From: Acorus gramineus
Taxonomy: Eukaryota; Streptophyta; Magnoliopsida; Acorales; Acoraceae
Direction: 5' to 3'
NCBI GenBank assembly: GCA_030737835.1
Contig: CM060849.1
Span: forward strand, 21,622,074-21,686,073
DNA length: 64,000 nt
Positions within the stretch are counted from its first letter, which is position 1. Each line of letters begins with the position of its first letter. A program made the translations under genes and the position numbers. The notes under the pieces were generated by a model. That model was not told the origin of the DNA. It saw nothing but the letters and a program-made list of their open reading frames with translations, and did not search any database. Below are positions 12,548 to 25,100 of this stretch, piece by piece.

Positions 12548-13341
12548 AATCTCATGTTGGATTTATTTGCATCAGAATTATTTTTGAAACTCTTTGTTCC
12601 CTCCCTCACATTTCAGATATAAAAAAAAAATTCACCAGAATTAAATTTTTGAAAAGCAGAAACTCTTTTTACCAGACTGGTGTTGAAGGTGTATGTATTT
12701 TAATGAGAATGAAATATATGTTCATGTCTAACAATAATGTTATGTGGGTAGTACCTTGAGCGTGACTTGTGAGTAGTCCGGAGTCTCCACTGTAATGTCG
12801 AGCACTATAGGCAAAACTGCAATTCCAAAAAAGGAAGCTTATTCTATTCAAAACTGTTCCTTCACACTAAAAAGGCAAATTCAGAGACATTCAAAAAAAA
12901 AAACAACCCACCCTTCTCTTCCTTCTTCTTCTTCTCTCCTTTGGTCTTGTGAGGCTTCGCTTTCCCCGCTTTGGGTGCCATGATTGAATTCCTGAACAAG
13001 CTTCGATTCAATTCCTCTTGTTAGGAAATATATTTTAGAACCAAAAGATTCACTGAAAAGAGAGAGACAGAGAGAGAAGTGAATGAGAGATGTTTGAAGG
13101 GGGGGGGGGGGGGAGTGTGTATAAGCTATGGGAAGGATGGGATAGGATAAGGTGGTTCACTCCTATTGCTCTGATGGGAGAAAAAAATACAAGAGAATGT
13201 GAGGCCCAGATGTTTAGGGCCTCTCGTTTCCCACACCCAGATCTCTTCCTCTCTCTCTCTCATATCCCACACTTATCTCGCTTTGAGACTCTGTTTAGTT
13301 TCTTGGTCGTACGTGTTTAGAGAGAAAACGACGTCGGTTTA
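12548..13341 (-). repeat. Distal copy of the duplicated TSS promoter/exon 1-exon 2 segment
   Basis: Second copy of the TSS 5' end. It keeps an intact start codon (12979-12981), exon 1 (12912-12981, donor GT retained), exon 2 (12755-12816, acceptor and donor retained) and the G-rich run (from about 13100). Encoded residues 1-44 are the same as in the proximal copy. A transcript started here could splice distal exon 2 to exon 3 and skip the proximal copy, yielding the same protein. Use of this copy is unproven; a false duplication in the assembly is an alternative. Confidence 0.9.
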
Positions 13342-13536
13342 TTGTTTCATTAAACATAAAGTCTATGTTGACCCGTCAATTATACTGCACATGGTGAGAT
13401 GGAATGATGTTGTTATTATTATTATATTATATAGTTTGGGTACGGAATACGGATTCGTCCATGCAGAACGGTCCCAGTGGATGGCTAGACCCTCTCCCAA
13501 GAGGCCAAGATCGAGATGTGTGGTTCTCTGATGTGC

Positions 13537-13542
13537 CACGTG
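13537..13542. promoter_or_regulatory. G-box (CACGTG) upstream of the distal TSS start
   Basis: The palindromic core sits in GCCACGTGTC, a good bZIP/ABRE context, about 555 bp upstream of the distal start codon and about 1.45 kb from the proximal one. Binding is a prediction; the motif occurs by chance about once per several kb. Confidence 0.3.
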
Positions 13543-16017
13543 TCAACTTATGGCTAAACCCTCCCATTGAATAGTAGTAGTACGTTCTCAAAACATTTAT
13601 CCTTAATAATAAATTAATGATAATAATAACATTCATATGCTATCTTTTGATACAAGAATCATGAGTGGTTACGCAATGAATTATGAACACAAAATAAATC
13701 AGTCCATCTTTGTATATACACTAGTTCATCCAAGTACATTAAAAGTTAATTATTAAATGTTGGATTTACATCATGCATATTGATGCATATTGGTTATTGA
13801 ATCATCAAGTCAAAATTACAAATAGTGAAAATTTCCATAATCCAAATTATGAAATGTTGGATGTGAAGTCAACAACATTTCAAAATAAAAAAAACGTTAG
13901 TGCACGCAATTCATTTTATAGTCTGTTTTACAGTCCTATAAACTATAATGGAGGACAGTCTCAACCGAATCATCATAATCGTCCCATATGATATATCGAA
14001 TCAACACATAAACTCAACAAATTCTCTTCTCTTTTTTTATTATGTTTTTCTTTTATTTTTAGTCTCCCATGTTTTGAATCACGGGGTGAGTTTTCAACGA
14101 TTTAAATTCATGCGTGCCATGCAAAATGATAACAAAGGGGTGGACAACACCATGTTACAAAGGGAACACCAAAAATAAATAAGTCAAGTGAATTTGTTTT
14201 TTAAATCTAATATAATAATGGTTTTTTATTTTTTTTAAAAAAAAATGAGTGTTTTGATGGATTTAATACCCTGCCCTTTTTCGTGGAAATGGAATCAAGG
14301 TACTAACCAATTAATTTTGAACAACGTGTGAATGTTCTCTTGTTTTGAAAGAAAGTACAGACGGGAATTAAAATTGAAGTTAGGGACAGGTGGGACTAAA
14401 TTGAGACCGTGAAAAACCGGTGGTCCTGACTGCAAAATGACAGGATCCAGTGACGGTTGTTAAAAACTATTTTCATTGTTTTGTCTGGAAGCCTAAATTG
14501 AGAGAGAGAGAGAGAGAGCGAGGGCTTCAAATGGATCGATCGACTTCAGTGAACCGAAGGAAGAGACGGTGAAAGAGAGGCCACGATGAGAGGTACTGTG
14601 GAAATCCGAGACGGACCATGTGATGTGAATGATCCCCCACGTGTCCCTCTCCAGGACCACCCAATGCATGGATTTATGGGGTTCGGATTCAGTACAGTAT
14701 ATGGATCAAACTATACAACTATTTATTGGATACATGTTTCACTCTTGTATTGAATTCAATCAGTTATTTTAAAGTACCATCAATATATCAAATACAAAAA
14801 GACAGAATATGTACCTGATAATTAATTTTACAGTTTAATTCATAAGAGACTGATCAGATAGGATCTGAACTCGATATATGGGTAGTATTTTGGGAGGTCA
14901 TGCCATGACCGACATGCATGTCTAGCCTGGAGAACTTAAAAAAATAACTTTATTAAATAAATTTATTAATGATTTATATGCTAATATGCATGAGACTAAA
15001 TATATTTTATGGTCCATGTACCGTTGACAGTCCCCTGTGAACTCTAATTGAAATAGAGAGAGATCTTGTCAAAGAATATCTATTCTATGTTCCCTACAGT
15101 TGTTTTTGTATTTTTTTTTAGTGTATACTTCTTTAATAAAACACACTGTCACAAAAATAAAATATATATTCAAATTACTTTAATTGCTATTTTTCTATTT
15201 TTTCTAAAAGCATATAGACTATAAATATATCATATACTATCCAGGAATAGCCTAGTGTATCTACGTCCTAATGGTTTATCTATTAGAATTAATATATTTA
15301 GGGTCCGTTAGAAAACACGTATGAAAAATAAAATTTTAAATAAAGTGATTTAAATAGACTTTATTTTTCTGAAAAGCATATTTTCTGCGCTTTTTAAAAA
15401 GCAATAATTTTACACTAAAAACTGTAAGTAACTTTTTAATTAAGCTGATTTCTTGAAACTCGTTTAGTAGCACGTTTGAACTTTCTACTTAATTAAAAAC
15501 AGAATCACCCCCCTAATTGTTTTACCAAACAAAGCCTAATAGAAAGGTAATAGAAAACAAATAGATCATGGATTTGAGTTCTAAAATTTTGTAACTGAAC
15601 ACAATTTAAATCAATGACAAGAAGACATGTCATCTAATCACTTTTGAGTGAGTAATAGAAAGATTAGCCCTCATTTTCTAATTAATTGGGATCAAATTTT
15701 AGGTCAAATTTTTATTATTAAATCTTTACCCTTTGGATTTTTAGATGGCCCAAAATCCAGAATTTACAAGAAGCTCTTATGAACTTTAAGGGCATTGTTA
15801 CACTCAATTTTTCTTACAATCCAAAATATAATCATATATGTCTCGTTAAAAATCTAGTAAAGCATATATCTTATTAGACGATGTATATATCTCGTTAAAA
15901 AAAATTTTACACATTAAAAATGGGTTCATTTAACTCGAAATATAACGATATATGTGAAATTTTAAAGTGAATTTTGTTATTTATCTATCTATTTATATTA
16001 GCTTTTTATATTGAGGG

Positions 16018-16622
16018 ATGTGGTGAGACAACTTTATATTTTGTGGGGGCACCATTGACTTCTTGCACAAGTATTCACAATCACCTATCTCCTATACTTT
16101 TCACTACCAACCACCTCATTCATTCCACCATTTTTCCATGACTTGAAAAACCAAATTGGCCGTCATTTTCAAGAACCCATTTACTTGTACATAGATCATC
16201 ACTTTCCATAAGCCTCCTATTTCCTATGTATTGGCAAACCACCTTAACTATCCTTTTTCCCATAAACCTCCATTTACCCATACTTTGATACTCTACACTA
16301 ATTGTTATAACTCCGACTACCCACAACCCATCTCCCATAAAACTTAGCCTATAAAAGGAGCTCCTCTCCACCATTTCAATTCAACTCAACTCAATCTAAC
16401 TCACTCCACAAAAATCTTAACACCACCTAAAACATACACTTGTACAAGCTTGTCTCTAGTAACCCAATTTTGAATTTAAGCTTATCTCTTGTAGTGAATA
16501 TCAAGTTGTCAATTTTCCCTCAACTTTGAGTTGTTCATTCTTCTTCTATTTTCAGTTTAAAGTCTTGGGCTAGTGTAACCTTGGTTGCACTATTCGAGAG
16601 CCTCATGTCTCTCCACAATATA
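16018..16622 (+). mobile_element. Solo-LTR or TRIM-like promoter segment (candidate)
   Basis: A pyrimidine-rich upstream part leads to CCTATAAAAGGAGCTCC near 16350, followed by the CTCTCCACCATTTCAATTCAA type of leader and a CT-rich region ending CTCTCCACA. This U3-TATA-R-U5 layout is typical of plant LTRs. It starts TGTGGTGAGACA and ends in CACA, with AT-rich flanks too simple to prove a 5-bp duplication. No internal region or second LTR is visible. It could instead be the promoter of an unrecognised transcript running right, antisense towards the zinc-finger gene. Confidence 0.4.
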
Positions 16623-16993
16623 CATTTTTTTATCAAAACACATATATATCATTTGATGATGTTTACTATTTAAAAAATAAAATAAAAACACGTGTAGTCT
16701 GAGTTTTGGTTAAGAAAATGACTTAGTCTAACATTTTTCTAACTCCAAACCCAACTTAAGGTGAACTTATAAGTCACATAAAGGCTATATAACATGAGAA
16801 ATTCAAGGGCATGTTTCAATAGACAAATTTCAGGGAATCGAAAAATATGAAATGTAATTCCATAGCCATGTATGAGTTCGATATATAAAATTCACAAATT
16901 AGCTGACACATATAAACAACTATGTTAATGAGGGAGATATGAACAATTTCCTGTGAATCCCAGCAACACCACACATTATATGATAGTTTGATA

Positions 16994-19900
16994 TCAACCG
17001 CTTGGCAGAGGTTTTCCCAACCACTTGGCACGAAATCCTGTTCCTTTACAATCTGAACAACACGCAGAACCCTAAAAAAAAAACAATGACAAGAAGGATT
17101 CATAAGAATCTGCATCACATTGGGAAAGGAGGAGGAGGAGGAAGAAGAAGAATTTGAATTACCTTTCCCGCACATATTACACAGGTGGTGTTTCTTGAGG
17201 GGACTTCACAGAGCATATTATCCCCGAGGATAAAGAAGCCCGTGCCCCTGCACCATTTGCACTCGATGTATCCATTGGAATTGCAGGAAGAACAAGCAAC
17301 TGGTCGAGGTTGCTGTATCATGAAACTAGACTCATAAGAAAGGTCACTTACTTAATGAACAGCTTCATGCATTGGTGTTCAAGGTAGTTCAAATATCGAC
17401 ATATCTACAGTTTGTTGAGTTGTAGTATTTGTATTATTCGAACAACTTATACCCATTACATATTTTGTCAAGTTGATTTCTGTCTGGCTGTAGCTCAATA
17501 GGTCATATAGGATGATATAAAAGGAAGCCTCAAAGCTTGCTCGGAATCCATATTCGTACAGGGAAAAAGATTACGGTATACAAAACTATATCAGATGATC
17601 ATTGTGTATGTCCTTCCTTACTATGCTGTAACAATTTTTAGAACTCAAAACCGAATAAGTTTCTACATCAGATGACCGTATGTGTAGGTTGGGGGACTTC
17701 TCCACACTAGATTAGGTACAAATCATTTTCCCTCATGAACATAATAGACCCCAGCAAGATGATCTAGAGTTCAGGTGTCGTCATGTTGGGAAAAAAAACC
17801 TTGTGAACTTCAATGTAACTTGCCATTTTCTACATTTTTTAAGGAATGTGAATTCTCTTGTGCATGTCTTAGAGTTGATGCTTGTGAATCTGTGTGCAAC
17901 ATGTTCTCATACGTATAGAAGGGGCAGATGTGTCCACTCATTAGAATAGTAAATAAATCTGCAGCTACACATTAAGGGAGGTACTAAATATCATAAGCAG
18001 CAAAACGTTTGTCGAATAATCTCAACGCTTAAAAAAAAATCCAAGGCACATACTCATGAACAATAAAGATCCAAAGCTTGCCTATCTACATATGCAAGCA
18101 GCCCCGCTGAAGGCATTAAGTACACATTCATAACCATAGAATGATAGAAATAGTTAATTTTATGTGTTTACAGAAACCTTGAGAGCTCCAGATCCCATTA
18201 AACCTTCTAGTGGATTATGAAGGTGATACCTTTCTTATAGGTGGAATAAAACAAATCCATGGGAAAGTGAATATGAATTTACATTACCAGTAGTATCACA
18301 TATATCAATCATATAAAACAATGACATTTCACCAGTTATTACTTTCATATACCAAGAAATCACATTATTTTCTCAAAGAGACAAATAAATTCCTTTAGAT
18401 CAAAGTAGACAATTTCCATTGGAAAAAAGCTCTCCACCAACCCTTTCCTGTGCAACTCAATCATCTATTGTTCTGTTAGCATCTCTTCTAGAAACTAAAC
18501 ACTCTCTCCAAGGCAGAGAACTCACCACTATGTCATTATCAAGTTGCCTATGGCATCCCACCACCATGTCATTATCAAGTTGCCTATGGCATTCTCTATA
18601 CAAAATATAGGACCAGCTGGTTAAACTTTTCCCCTCAGTTGCCAAAACACATGGGCAGAACTGGGAGTGCCATACAAAGACAAGCGGCAGAAAATGTCCA
18701 TTTTGAGAAACTAAAATGAAATAATGAATCCACTCGTGATCATGAACAATCTAAAAAATGTAAGCAAATAGGAGCCACCAGGAACTAGAACGTGTACAAG
18801 AGCACAGCTCTGGGGAAAAAACTAGAAGTACACAGGAAAACCACCCAAATTACTTTGTATTACCACATCCAATAAGAAGTCACTGCGTGAGCCAGAATAC
18901 CATATTGCCCACTTTTCACTAACCCCAAATTTTGATATTGAAGAAAGAAAGGAAGAACGGATAACTGTTCATTAAGGCCAAGATGGGAAATGACTAGTTC
19001 TAATTGTCAGTAACGCTGAGTTTTATTCATCTATGCCAATATTTTAGTTATAAGAACATTAAAATATGAATGAAAGATAAACAGAAGGAATTCAACGATT
19101 TTAAACAGAAACCAAGTACCACTGAAAGAGGAAAAAATCATAAGAACCACTGAATGAGGTCACAATGACAATCTAGGACATTCACATGACTCCATTTGGT
19201 ACTAAAAGTGTTTTAAAAGGTGTTCATCGGCCAGCCAAGAGCGACCTAGCATGCTAGGCGGAGGACCACGTCCACTCTTCAATGTAAAAGCTAAAGAGGC
19301 AACATCCATCTAGGTATGTGCCTTGGGAGGGAGCACCAAACAAGGTCAGGCAAAATTCCAAGGCAGGCACCTAGGTGGATGCCCGGGTGCAAGAACAACT
19401 CTCCCTGTTCGCAGTCATCTATCACATATCCCACTCACCAATTCACAAAATTAAATCGTCTTTCACAGAAAATATATTTAGAGCGTTTCCAAACGTCCTT
19501 TAATAGCGTTTGACAGATTTTTGAGATTCTTCTTTTACAAAAATCACACTTAACCCAAAATCGTATCCAAACACCCCCTACGGTCCTAGCATTTGAACAA
19601 AGCTAAAAATGACTATTAATTATATAAAAAAATCATTTTTTTTTCAAAAATCTAATAAAACTATGCTTCTTGGAAAGCTTAATTCAAAAGCTGCTTTCAG
19701 TGAAAATCTCTTTTCCAAAATCATTTTAATAAGTTATAAAGCATGAAAAAAAAGGAGCTTTTCAAGAATTTAACAAAAGAATGATATCTCATAATCTAAT
19801 TTTAAAAGCAATTTCCAAGTGAACAGCCCACTTTTCAAACCCATTTCCAAAAGCTACCTACGATACACAACCCTCTCTTAGAACCTACATCCCTAATTTT

Positions 19901-20329
19901 CACGATCCCCGGAACGGAAAGACGGGGAAGAGGAGATATTATTCTTTGAAATTTCAACTGAATCACCAAAGCATACGGTCTCACACCTTGCAATCCTCCC
20001 TCTAAAGAGAACAAACAAAATGACAACACGTTCACAGTCACACACAACAAAAAAAAAAAAAATGAAACGATTTCATCAAAATCGAACCCGATATCAAGTG
20101 AATCGATCGAGATTCAAAAGAGTACCTGTGAAATCACCCAAGCCTGCTCGATTCGTTTTGCGAAACCGTTAGAGCTCTCGTAAGACGAATCCACCGCCGA
20201 AGCCCGAACGATCAACGAAACCCTACCCGCCCTGAACGGGACCACCGACGCCGCCGCCGCCGCCGCATCGACGGCCTTCGGAGCGGCCGGGAATCCGCCG
20301 GAGATGCACGTGTGACAACGGAACGACAT
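16994..20329 (-). CDS. DnaJ-type cysteine-rich zinc-finger protein, probably plastid
   Basis: Small protein of 143 residues in three exons: 20126-20329, 17163-17312, 16994-17071; all junctions are in phase 0. Residues 1-50 are Ser/Ala/Arg-rich with few acidic residues and resemble a chloroplast transit peptide (possible cut after VRA). The mature part has four CxxC pairs: C75-C78, C86-C89, C112-C115 and C123-C126, with CRGTGFF and CKGTGF showing the CxxCxGxG pattern of the DnaJ zinc domain. There is no J domain, as in BSD2-type chaperone-like proteins, which bind unfolded plastid proteins; that role here is inferred. The only ATG in the open frame of exon 1 is at 20329. Intron 1 is long (2.8 kb) and holds small repeats. 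Confidence 0.88.
17313..20125 (-). other. Large intron of the zinc-finger gene
   Basis: No coding signal. It holds a 36-bp tandem duplication (18522-18593) and, at 19190-19830, AT-rich DNA with GTTTGACAG and TCCAAACACCCCC ends reminiscent of decayed MITEs. No full element could be delimited. Confidence 0.6.
18522..18593. repeat. 36-bp tandem duplication
   Basis: Two adjacent copies of a 36-bp unit containing ATGTCATTATCAAGTTGCC, differing at about one base. Intronic; no function apparent. Confidence 0.85.
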
Positions 20330-22172
20330 CCGATTAACATACGCGATTGGTCTGCGAATCACACGCGACTTTTGGGGGAGATATATTTTTCGCGCCCGCG
20401 GTTTTCGATGATCGCCGTCGAAAGTAAATCTGACGGTTGGTTTGCTGGAAACTACGGAGACAAACAAACAAACATAGAATTCGGATGACGTGGCGGATCG
20501 GATCGGAGCGGATCCGGTTCGCTTGAACAGGTTGGTCCAACCGGGTTTTTTGATAAAGGGTTTTTTAGTTTCCAAACTATTGAAAATTTATTATTAACCC
20601 TGTACAGTGTTATTGCTTCTTATTAAAAAAATTCAATGTTTAGTTTCTATCTTTTTTTAATAAATAAATTATTTAAAAACTCCTTCAAATATACATTATT
20701 ATTTTAGAACCCTTCAAATGCAAATTGTCTTTATAAGAATTATTATACATGTTTAATTTATTACAGAAACCGTTCGTACTAATTTCGTATCAATCATTTT
20801 ATAATGGTTTATATAACATGAGATATAACTAAATTTTTTGAAAAAACAACTATAATTTGTAGGGGTCCTAAAATGATAATGTTTTTTTAAGGGTTTTTTT
20901 TAATAATTTACCTATTAAGAAGGGGCAGAAAATAAGTAACCCGAAATGATTAGGTTTTTAATAAGACGTAATAACTTTACAAAGAGTTAATAATCAATTC
21001 AATTGGAGAGATTTTTTTTTGATAATATGCTTGTTTTTCAGAGACTGAAAACTAAATAATTTTGAAAATATTGGATACCATTCTGTGTATACTCGTGCAC
21101 AATTCCTATATATTTTTATTTTAAAAGTAACAAAACTCATTGAATGAATTGCATGGACTTATTTTTACAAAAGTGAAAAATTATAAACAATGTATATAGT
21201 ATTGACTAATGATTTTTTTTTTTTTTTTGGTAAGAAGTATTGACTAATGAATTGTATAGCAGTTGGACACGCAAGGTTACTGTGGATTGTGTGTAATGAC
21301 ATTTTTTTTTCCTTTGCTTTGACTGATAACCTAAAGCTACTTTTATTAGATTTTTGGACAAAATGAAAACGAGTTTAGATTATATGATTGTTGCAAACAC
21401 CTAATTTTCAAAAGCTGTTAAAACTAATTTCATCAATACTTTTTTCATGGACGGTGTACTATAGCACTGTATAGAGGGTTGGGGGTTATACACTACGATA
21501 ATACAGTATACATTGCACTATCACAATTTATATTACACTAATAATGCATTTCATTATATACTTCACTTTTTATAATAAGACTGTAGTATGTAGGGTTAGA
21601 CATTATATTTTTCTAAATAAAATCAGCAGATCCTAATACGAGAGAGAGGTATACAAAAGGCCCCTCTTAACAGGGTGGCCAATTCGACCCACATAAATCC
21701 ATCATGAAGAGCTGGAAAACGGGCGTTGATACACCCAAATCCATTTCCAGTCTCAATTCCAACTCTATATGCGTCGATAGATTTCTATCAACATATATGC
21801 TTACATTAACAAGGCAAATGCTTCGAAAGAATATTTTTATATTTTTTATAAATGCATCCATACAATTCATTGGAGTACATGCTTCCTTTTTTTTTATAAA
21901 AGTATGTCCCTCATTAGATGAGGTATACTATTTTTTTAAAATTCAAAACACATGTAAACTGGAATTGAGACTGAAAATGAGGTTATCCAATCCTTAAACA
22001 GTCTAATTACATCAGATAGAGAAGTTGCTTTGTACACAAAGAACCTTAAATGAAACAAAGATGGCAGTCTGTACAGAGTTCTATTAAAAAAAGAAAACCA
22101 CCAAAGTCCTACCCAATATATAACCATATATATATATATATGTACAGTTCTTTTTTTGTTTCTTCCATCACT
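20330..22172. other. Intergenic region between ATG11 3' end and the zinc-finger gene promoter
   Basis: 20330-20600 is the likely promoter and leader of the zinc-finger gene (CpG-containing, upstream of ATG 20329). The remainder is AT-rich and without genes. It contains a small poly(T) insertion at 21213-21235, and a stretch at 21450-21600 (TATAGCACTGTATAG, CACTATCACA) that recurs in altered form near 43880-44050, so it is probably repeat-derived. A TA microsatellite lies at 22127-22141. Confidence 0.55.
21213..21235 (-). mobile_element. Poly(T)/poly(A) retroposition scar with 14-15-bp target duplication
   Basis: A run of about 17 T followed by GGTAAG is bracketed by GTATTGACTAATGA at 21199-21212 and 21237-21250 (the preceding A also matches). 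This is what remains of an extremely 5'-truncated LINE- or SINE-type insertion on the minus strand. Confidence 0.6.
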
Positions 22173-25100
22173 TCAACCACAGGCATGATCAGGAAGGAGA
22201 GGAGAATGAATTGTGTCAGGTAGCATAGCAACTGTTATAATGAAATATTCACAACCAACAGGGAGACCGTATGGGTTATTGTTAGAAGGGGGAGCCACCA
22301 TGCCTGAAGCCAATCGATTATTGTTGTCCAACTGATCGCCATGCTCGGTCCGGGCAGACACGATCGGGGACCTCACAATCTGGCGCTCGATGTGCACGAC
22401 CTGCCCGATTATGTATGGTGGTCTGCTCGGGAGGTGCTCTACGAAGAGGGCGATGGATTCAGAAGACAAGTAGTAGTTTGAGCAGTTCCAGTTGATCGCT
22501 TCATAGTGCCCGGAGGAGTTTAGGACGAAGGCCGCCAGCTCGTGGACTTCGAGCCGGCCGAATGATATCTTCTCCTTGTTTGCCTGTCCAGAGATCATGT
22601 GACAGTTTATATAAGTGGACATAGGTAGTGATATGGTTGATATATATACACAAAGCAGTGCTACTCTATAAGGCCCCTTTTGACTTTGCAAAAGCTGAAA
22701 TGATAAATACCGTTTGATAACAAAGATGTCCAGAATATATATCTGCTATTAGAATACCATTTTTGATCCACTAGTATAGAAAAAGTAAATACTGATGTAA
22801 AAGACTAATAAAAAGTAGATGCACCAATCATCTGTCTGCTCTTTCATATTACCACACAATTAATTAAGTGATAAAAATGGGTATCTAAAAAAATTGCATA
22901 GATTATACCAAATGCCAGCCAAAGATAAAAGTAGCTGAAGAAGTTTAGCGTATCAAGTTTTCAGAGCTAAAAGTGGTTTAAGTACATGGGTATTACAATA
23001 CCCTAGATTTTGGTATGCTTAGTTTTAAAAAAAATATTAACCCACTGCCAAAAGGGGCCTAAAGGATTTGTTTTTCCTATTATAATGTCTACTCAACTCG
23101 AATTATCATGATCAGGTATTCAGGTTTGACGTATCTAAAATGGTTCTGTTTACCATTAACTGGCTGATCCACTCAAATCATCATGATCAGGTTTTATGTG
23201 ATAGTTTTAAGAGTCGATAGGACAATGGGTTCCATCCAACTGACCTGCTTCTCAAGTTGGTGCTTTGTGTATAGGTTTTTGACCATCTCTTTCTTCTCTT
23301 CCAGTTCCTTCATCAGATGAGCTTGAGCAGCCTCAGATCTTGAACAGCGCTCCAACAACTCAGCCCGATGACGTGAAAGGAAACTGACTTTATCTGCCAG
23401 TACCTTGATGCAAGACCCGAATTCCGCAGTCACATCATCTTCATTGTCATTGACGGAACTGAAACAGAAACAAGAGCATGACTATAAAAGCAGCATAACA
23501 TGTAAAGGCTCATCTCTGATTGCACACGTCATTAAATTATGATATTTTGTGGAATGGGTATACCAGTTGGATACTGATGAGATGATATAAATAATAACCA
23601 TATCATTCATCTAAAATCATGATGCCAAGGCTACTGGGAGTATTAGGCTATTAGCAACTTGTTGGACAACACATCTCTTATGAAACCATTATAAATGTAC
23701 ATAAAATGCACTAAAGCCATAATTGAGTAGCATTAAAATTGTACAGTATGTTTATAACATCTATACTATTGTAGTAAGCAAACATTGAGAGCACATTGTA
23801 ACTTAAGACCATCATCAACATGTGATTATGCACACTTGATGAGAGCCATCATATACTGGTGGTGAGTCTCAACAAATTGTTGCCTCAACGCTCTCTGTTC
23901 TTTAACTCTTTCCTCCATGTACATTGCACTTCATGGATATTTATATAAAGGGCAAAAACCAAATCTACACAGATGCCAATAACTTCAGAACGCTTTGTCA
24001 ACAAAATAACGGATATCTAGGAATATATGTCACGAGGTCCCGTTTGTAAGGATCAGAATATACTAAAAAGAGATGATGAGTGTACTATGAAAAGATGACA
24101 CAGGAAGATTTAAGGCCCTAAGTCTTTCTGACCATATCCACACACAGACTACATCCTCTTGCATATTGATTACATAACAAACACTGCATGATTGCAAATG
24201 AATAGAGCCCAGGAATGGTAGGAGGGGACTTTCACATCTATTATAACCTAAGGGTGTGTGTGTGTGCACAATCCTGGATGGAAAATGAAAGGAAGTAAAG
24301 GAAACAAGGACTTGGGGTCAAAGGAAAAGTGATGGAAAATGCCTTTGACGAATTTTTCTGTTGTTTATGCCCGTGATAGGAAGAAATGGAAAATGATTCC
24401 ATCACTTTTCCTCACATTCATCCTATGAAGAAGGGAGAAAAGTTATCCCTCTTATCCAGTAAGAGTTGGCACAGACATTAATTTTTTTAGTGCTTGATTT
24501 GGGTTTTGTGGAATGCCCAATATTAAATCATTGTTCTGTGGTCAACCACTTTACGTGGAGAATGTGTGGGAGCTGGTCATTAGGTCTATTCAGGATTGGG
24601 GTCACTTTTGTGTAGGGGCAAGTAACCGCTGTATGTGAGTCGGTGGATTGAGGGTAGGAGGCAGTAGAAAACTCTTCTATTAACTTCCATCCTGTCCTGT
24701 TTTCTTTCTTTCTTTGCTTTGAATGTTTTGGGCGCGCTTACCTCAGTTTATAATGGAAGTGTGGTAGCCTGGTAGGGTTCCTACCATTTATCCAAAAAAA
24801 AAAAAAGGAATTTTTTTTATCTTTCCTTCAGTTTCTGCATGCACAAATCACACCTAAGTAAACTAGAAATAAATAACCTACTGTCAGTAGCCCAAGCAAT
24901 GAGACTGACATCAACAGTGTAAAGATTTTCTACCATAGAGGATGACTAAATACACTCATAATAAAAAATACATGGAAACTTCTAAAAAGTATTGATATGT
25001 TGGAGTAGTAACAATCAGCATTTGAAGGATTAATAACCTGTCTGGAAAACAATTTAGGGAACTGTTTGTTTAAACAGCTAAACATGCCAACACATGCTGA

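Larger units (their letters stand above)
13342..16993. other. Intergenic region upstream of TSS, downstream of the zinc-finger gene
   Basis: No supported gene. The part next to 13341 is the probable distal promoter of TSS, with a G-box at 13537-13542; a second CACGTG is at 14638-14643 next to a GA microsatellite (14500-14518). 15300-15540 looks like a decayed transposon with GGGTCCGTT at the left end and CAAACAAAGCC at the right. 16.0-16.6 kb holds an LTR-like segment listed separately. The rest is AT-rich DNA without open frames of interest. Confidence 0.6.

Noticed and set aside
12017..12981. TSS transcript containing both copies of exon 1 and exon 2, giving a longer protein
   Set aside because: Proximal exon 1 has a start codon but no acceptor, and exon 2 ends in phase 0 while its acceptor expects phase 1, so chaining the copies breaks frame.
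15300..15540. Tourist-like MITE
   Set aside because: The ends GGGTCCGTT and (reversed) GGCTTTGTTTGG are suggestive, but the flanking trinucleotides differ (TTA and TAA); left as an unproven relic.
16120..16374. 84-residue minus-strand frame
   Set aside because: Lies over the LTR-like upstream region, has no family resemblance and reads across the TATA region in reverse.
20330..20575. N-terminal extension of the zinc-finger protein
   Set aside because: The open frame upstream of ATG 20329 has no ATG start, and the ATG at 20329 gives a plausible transit peptide.
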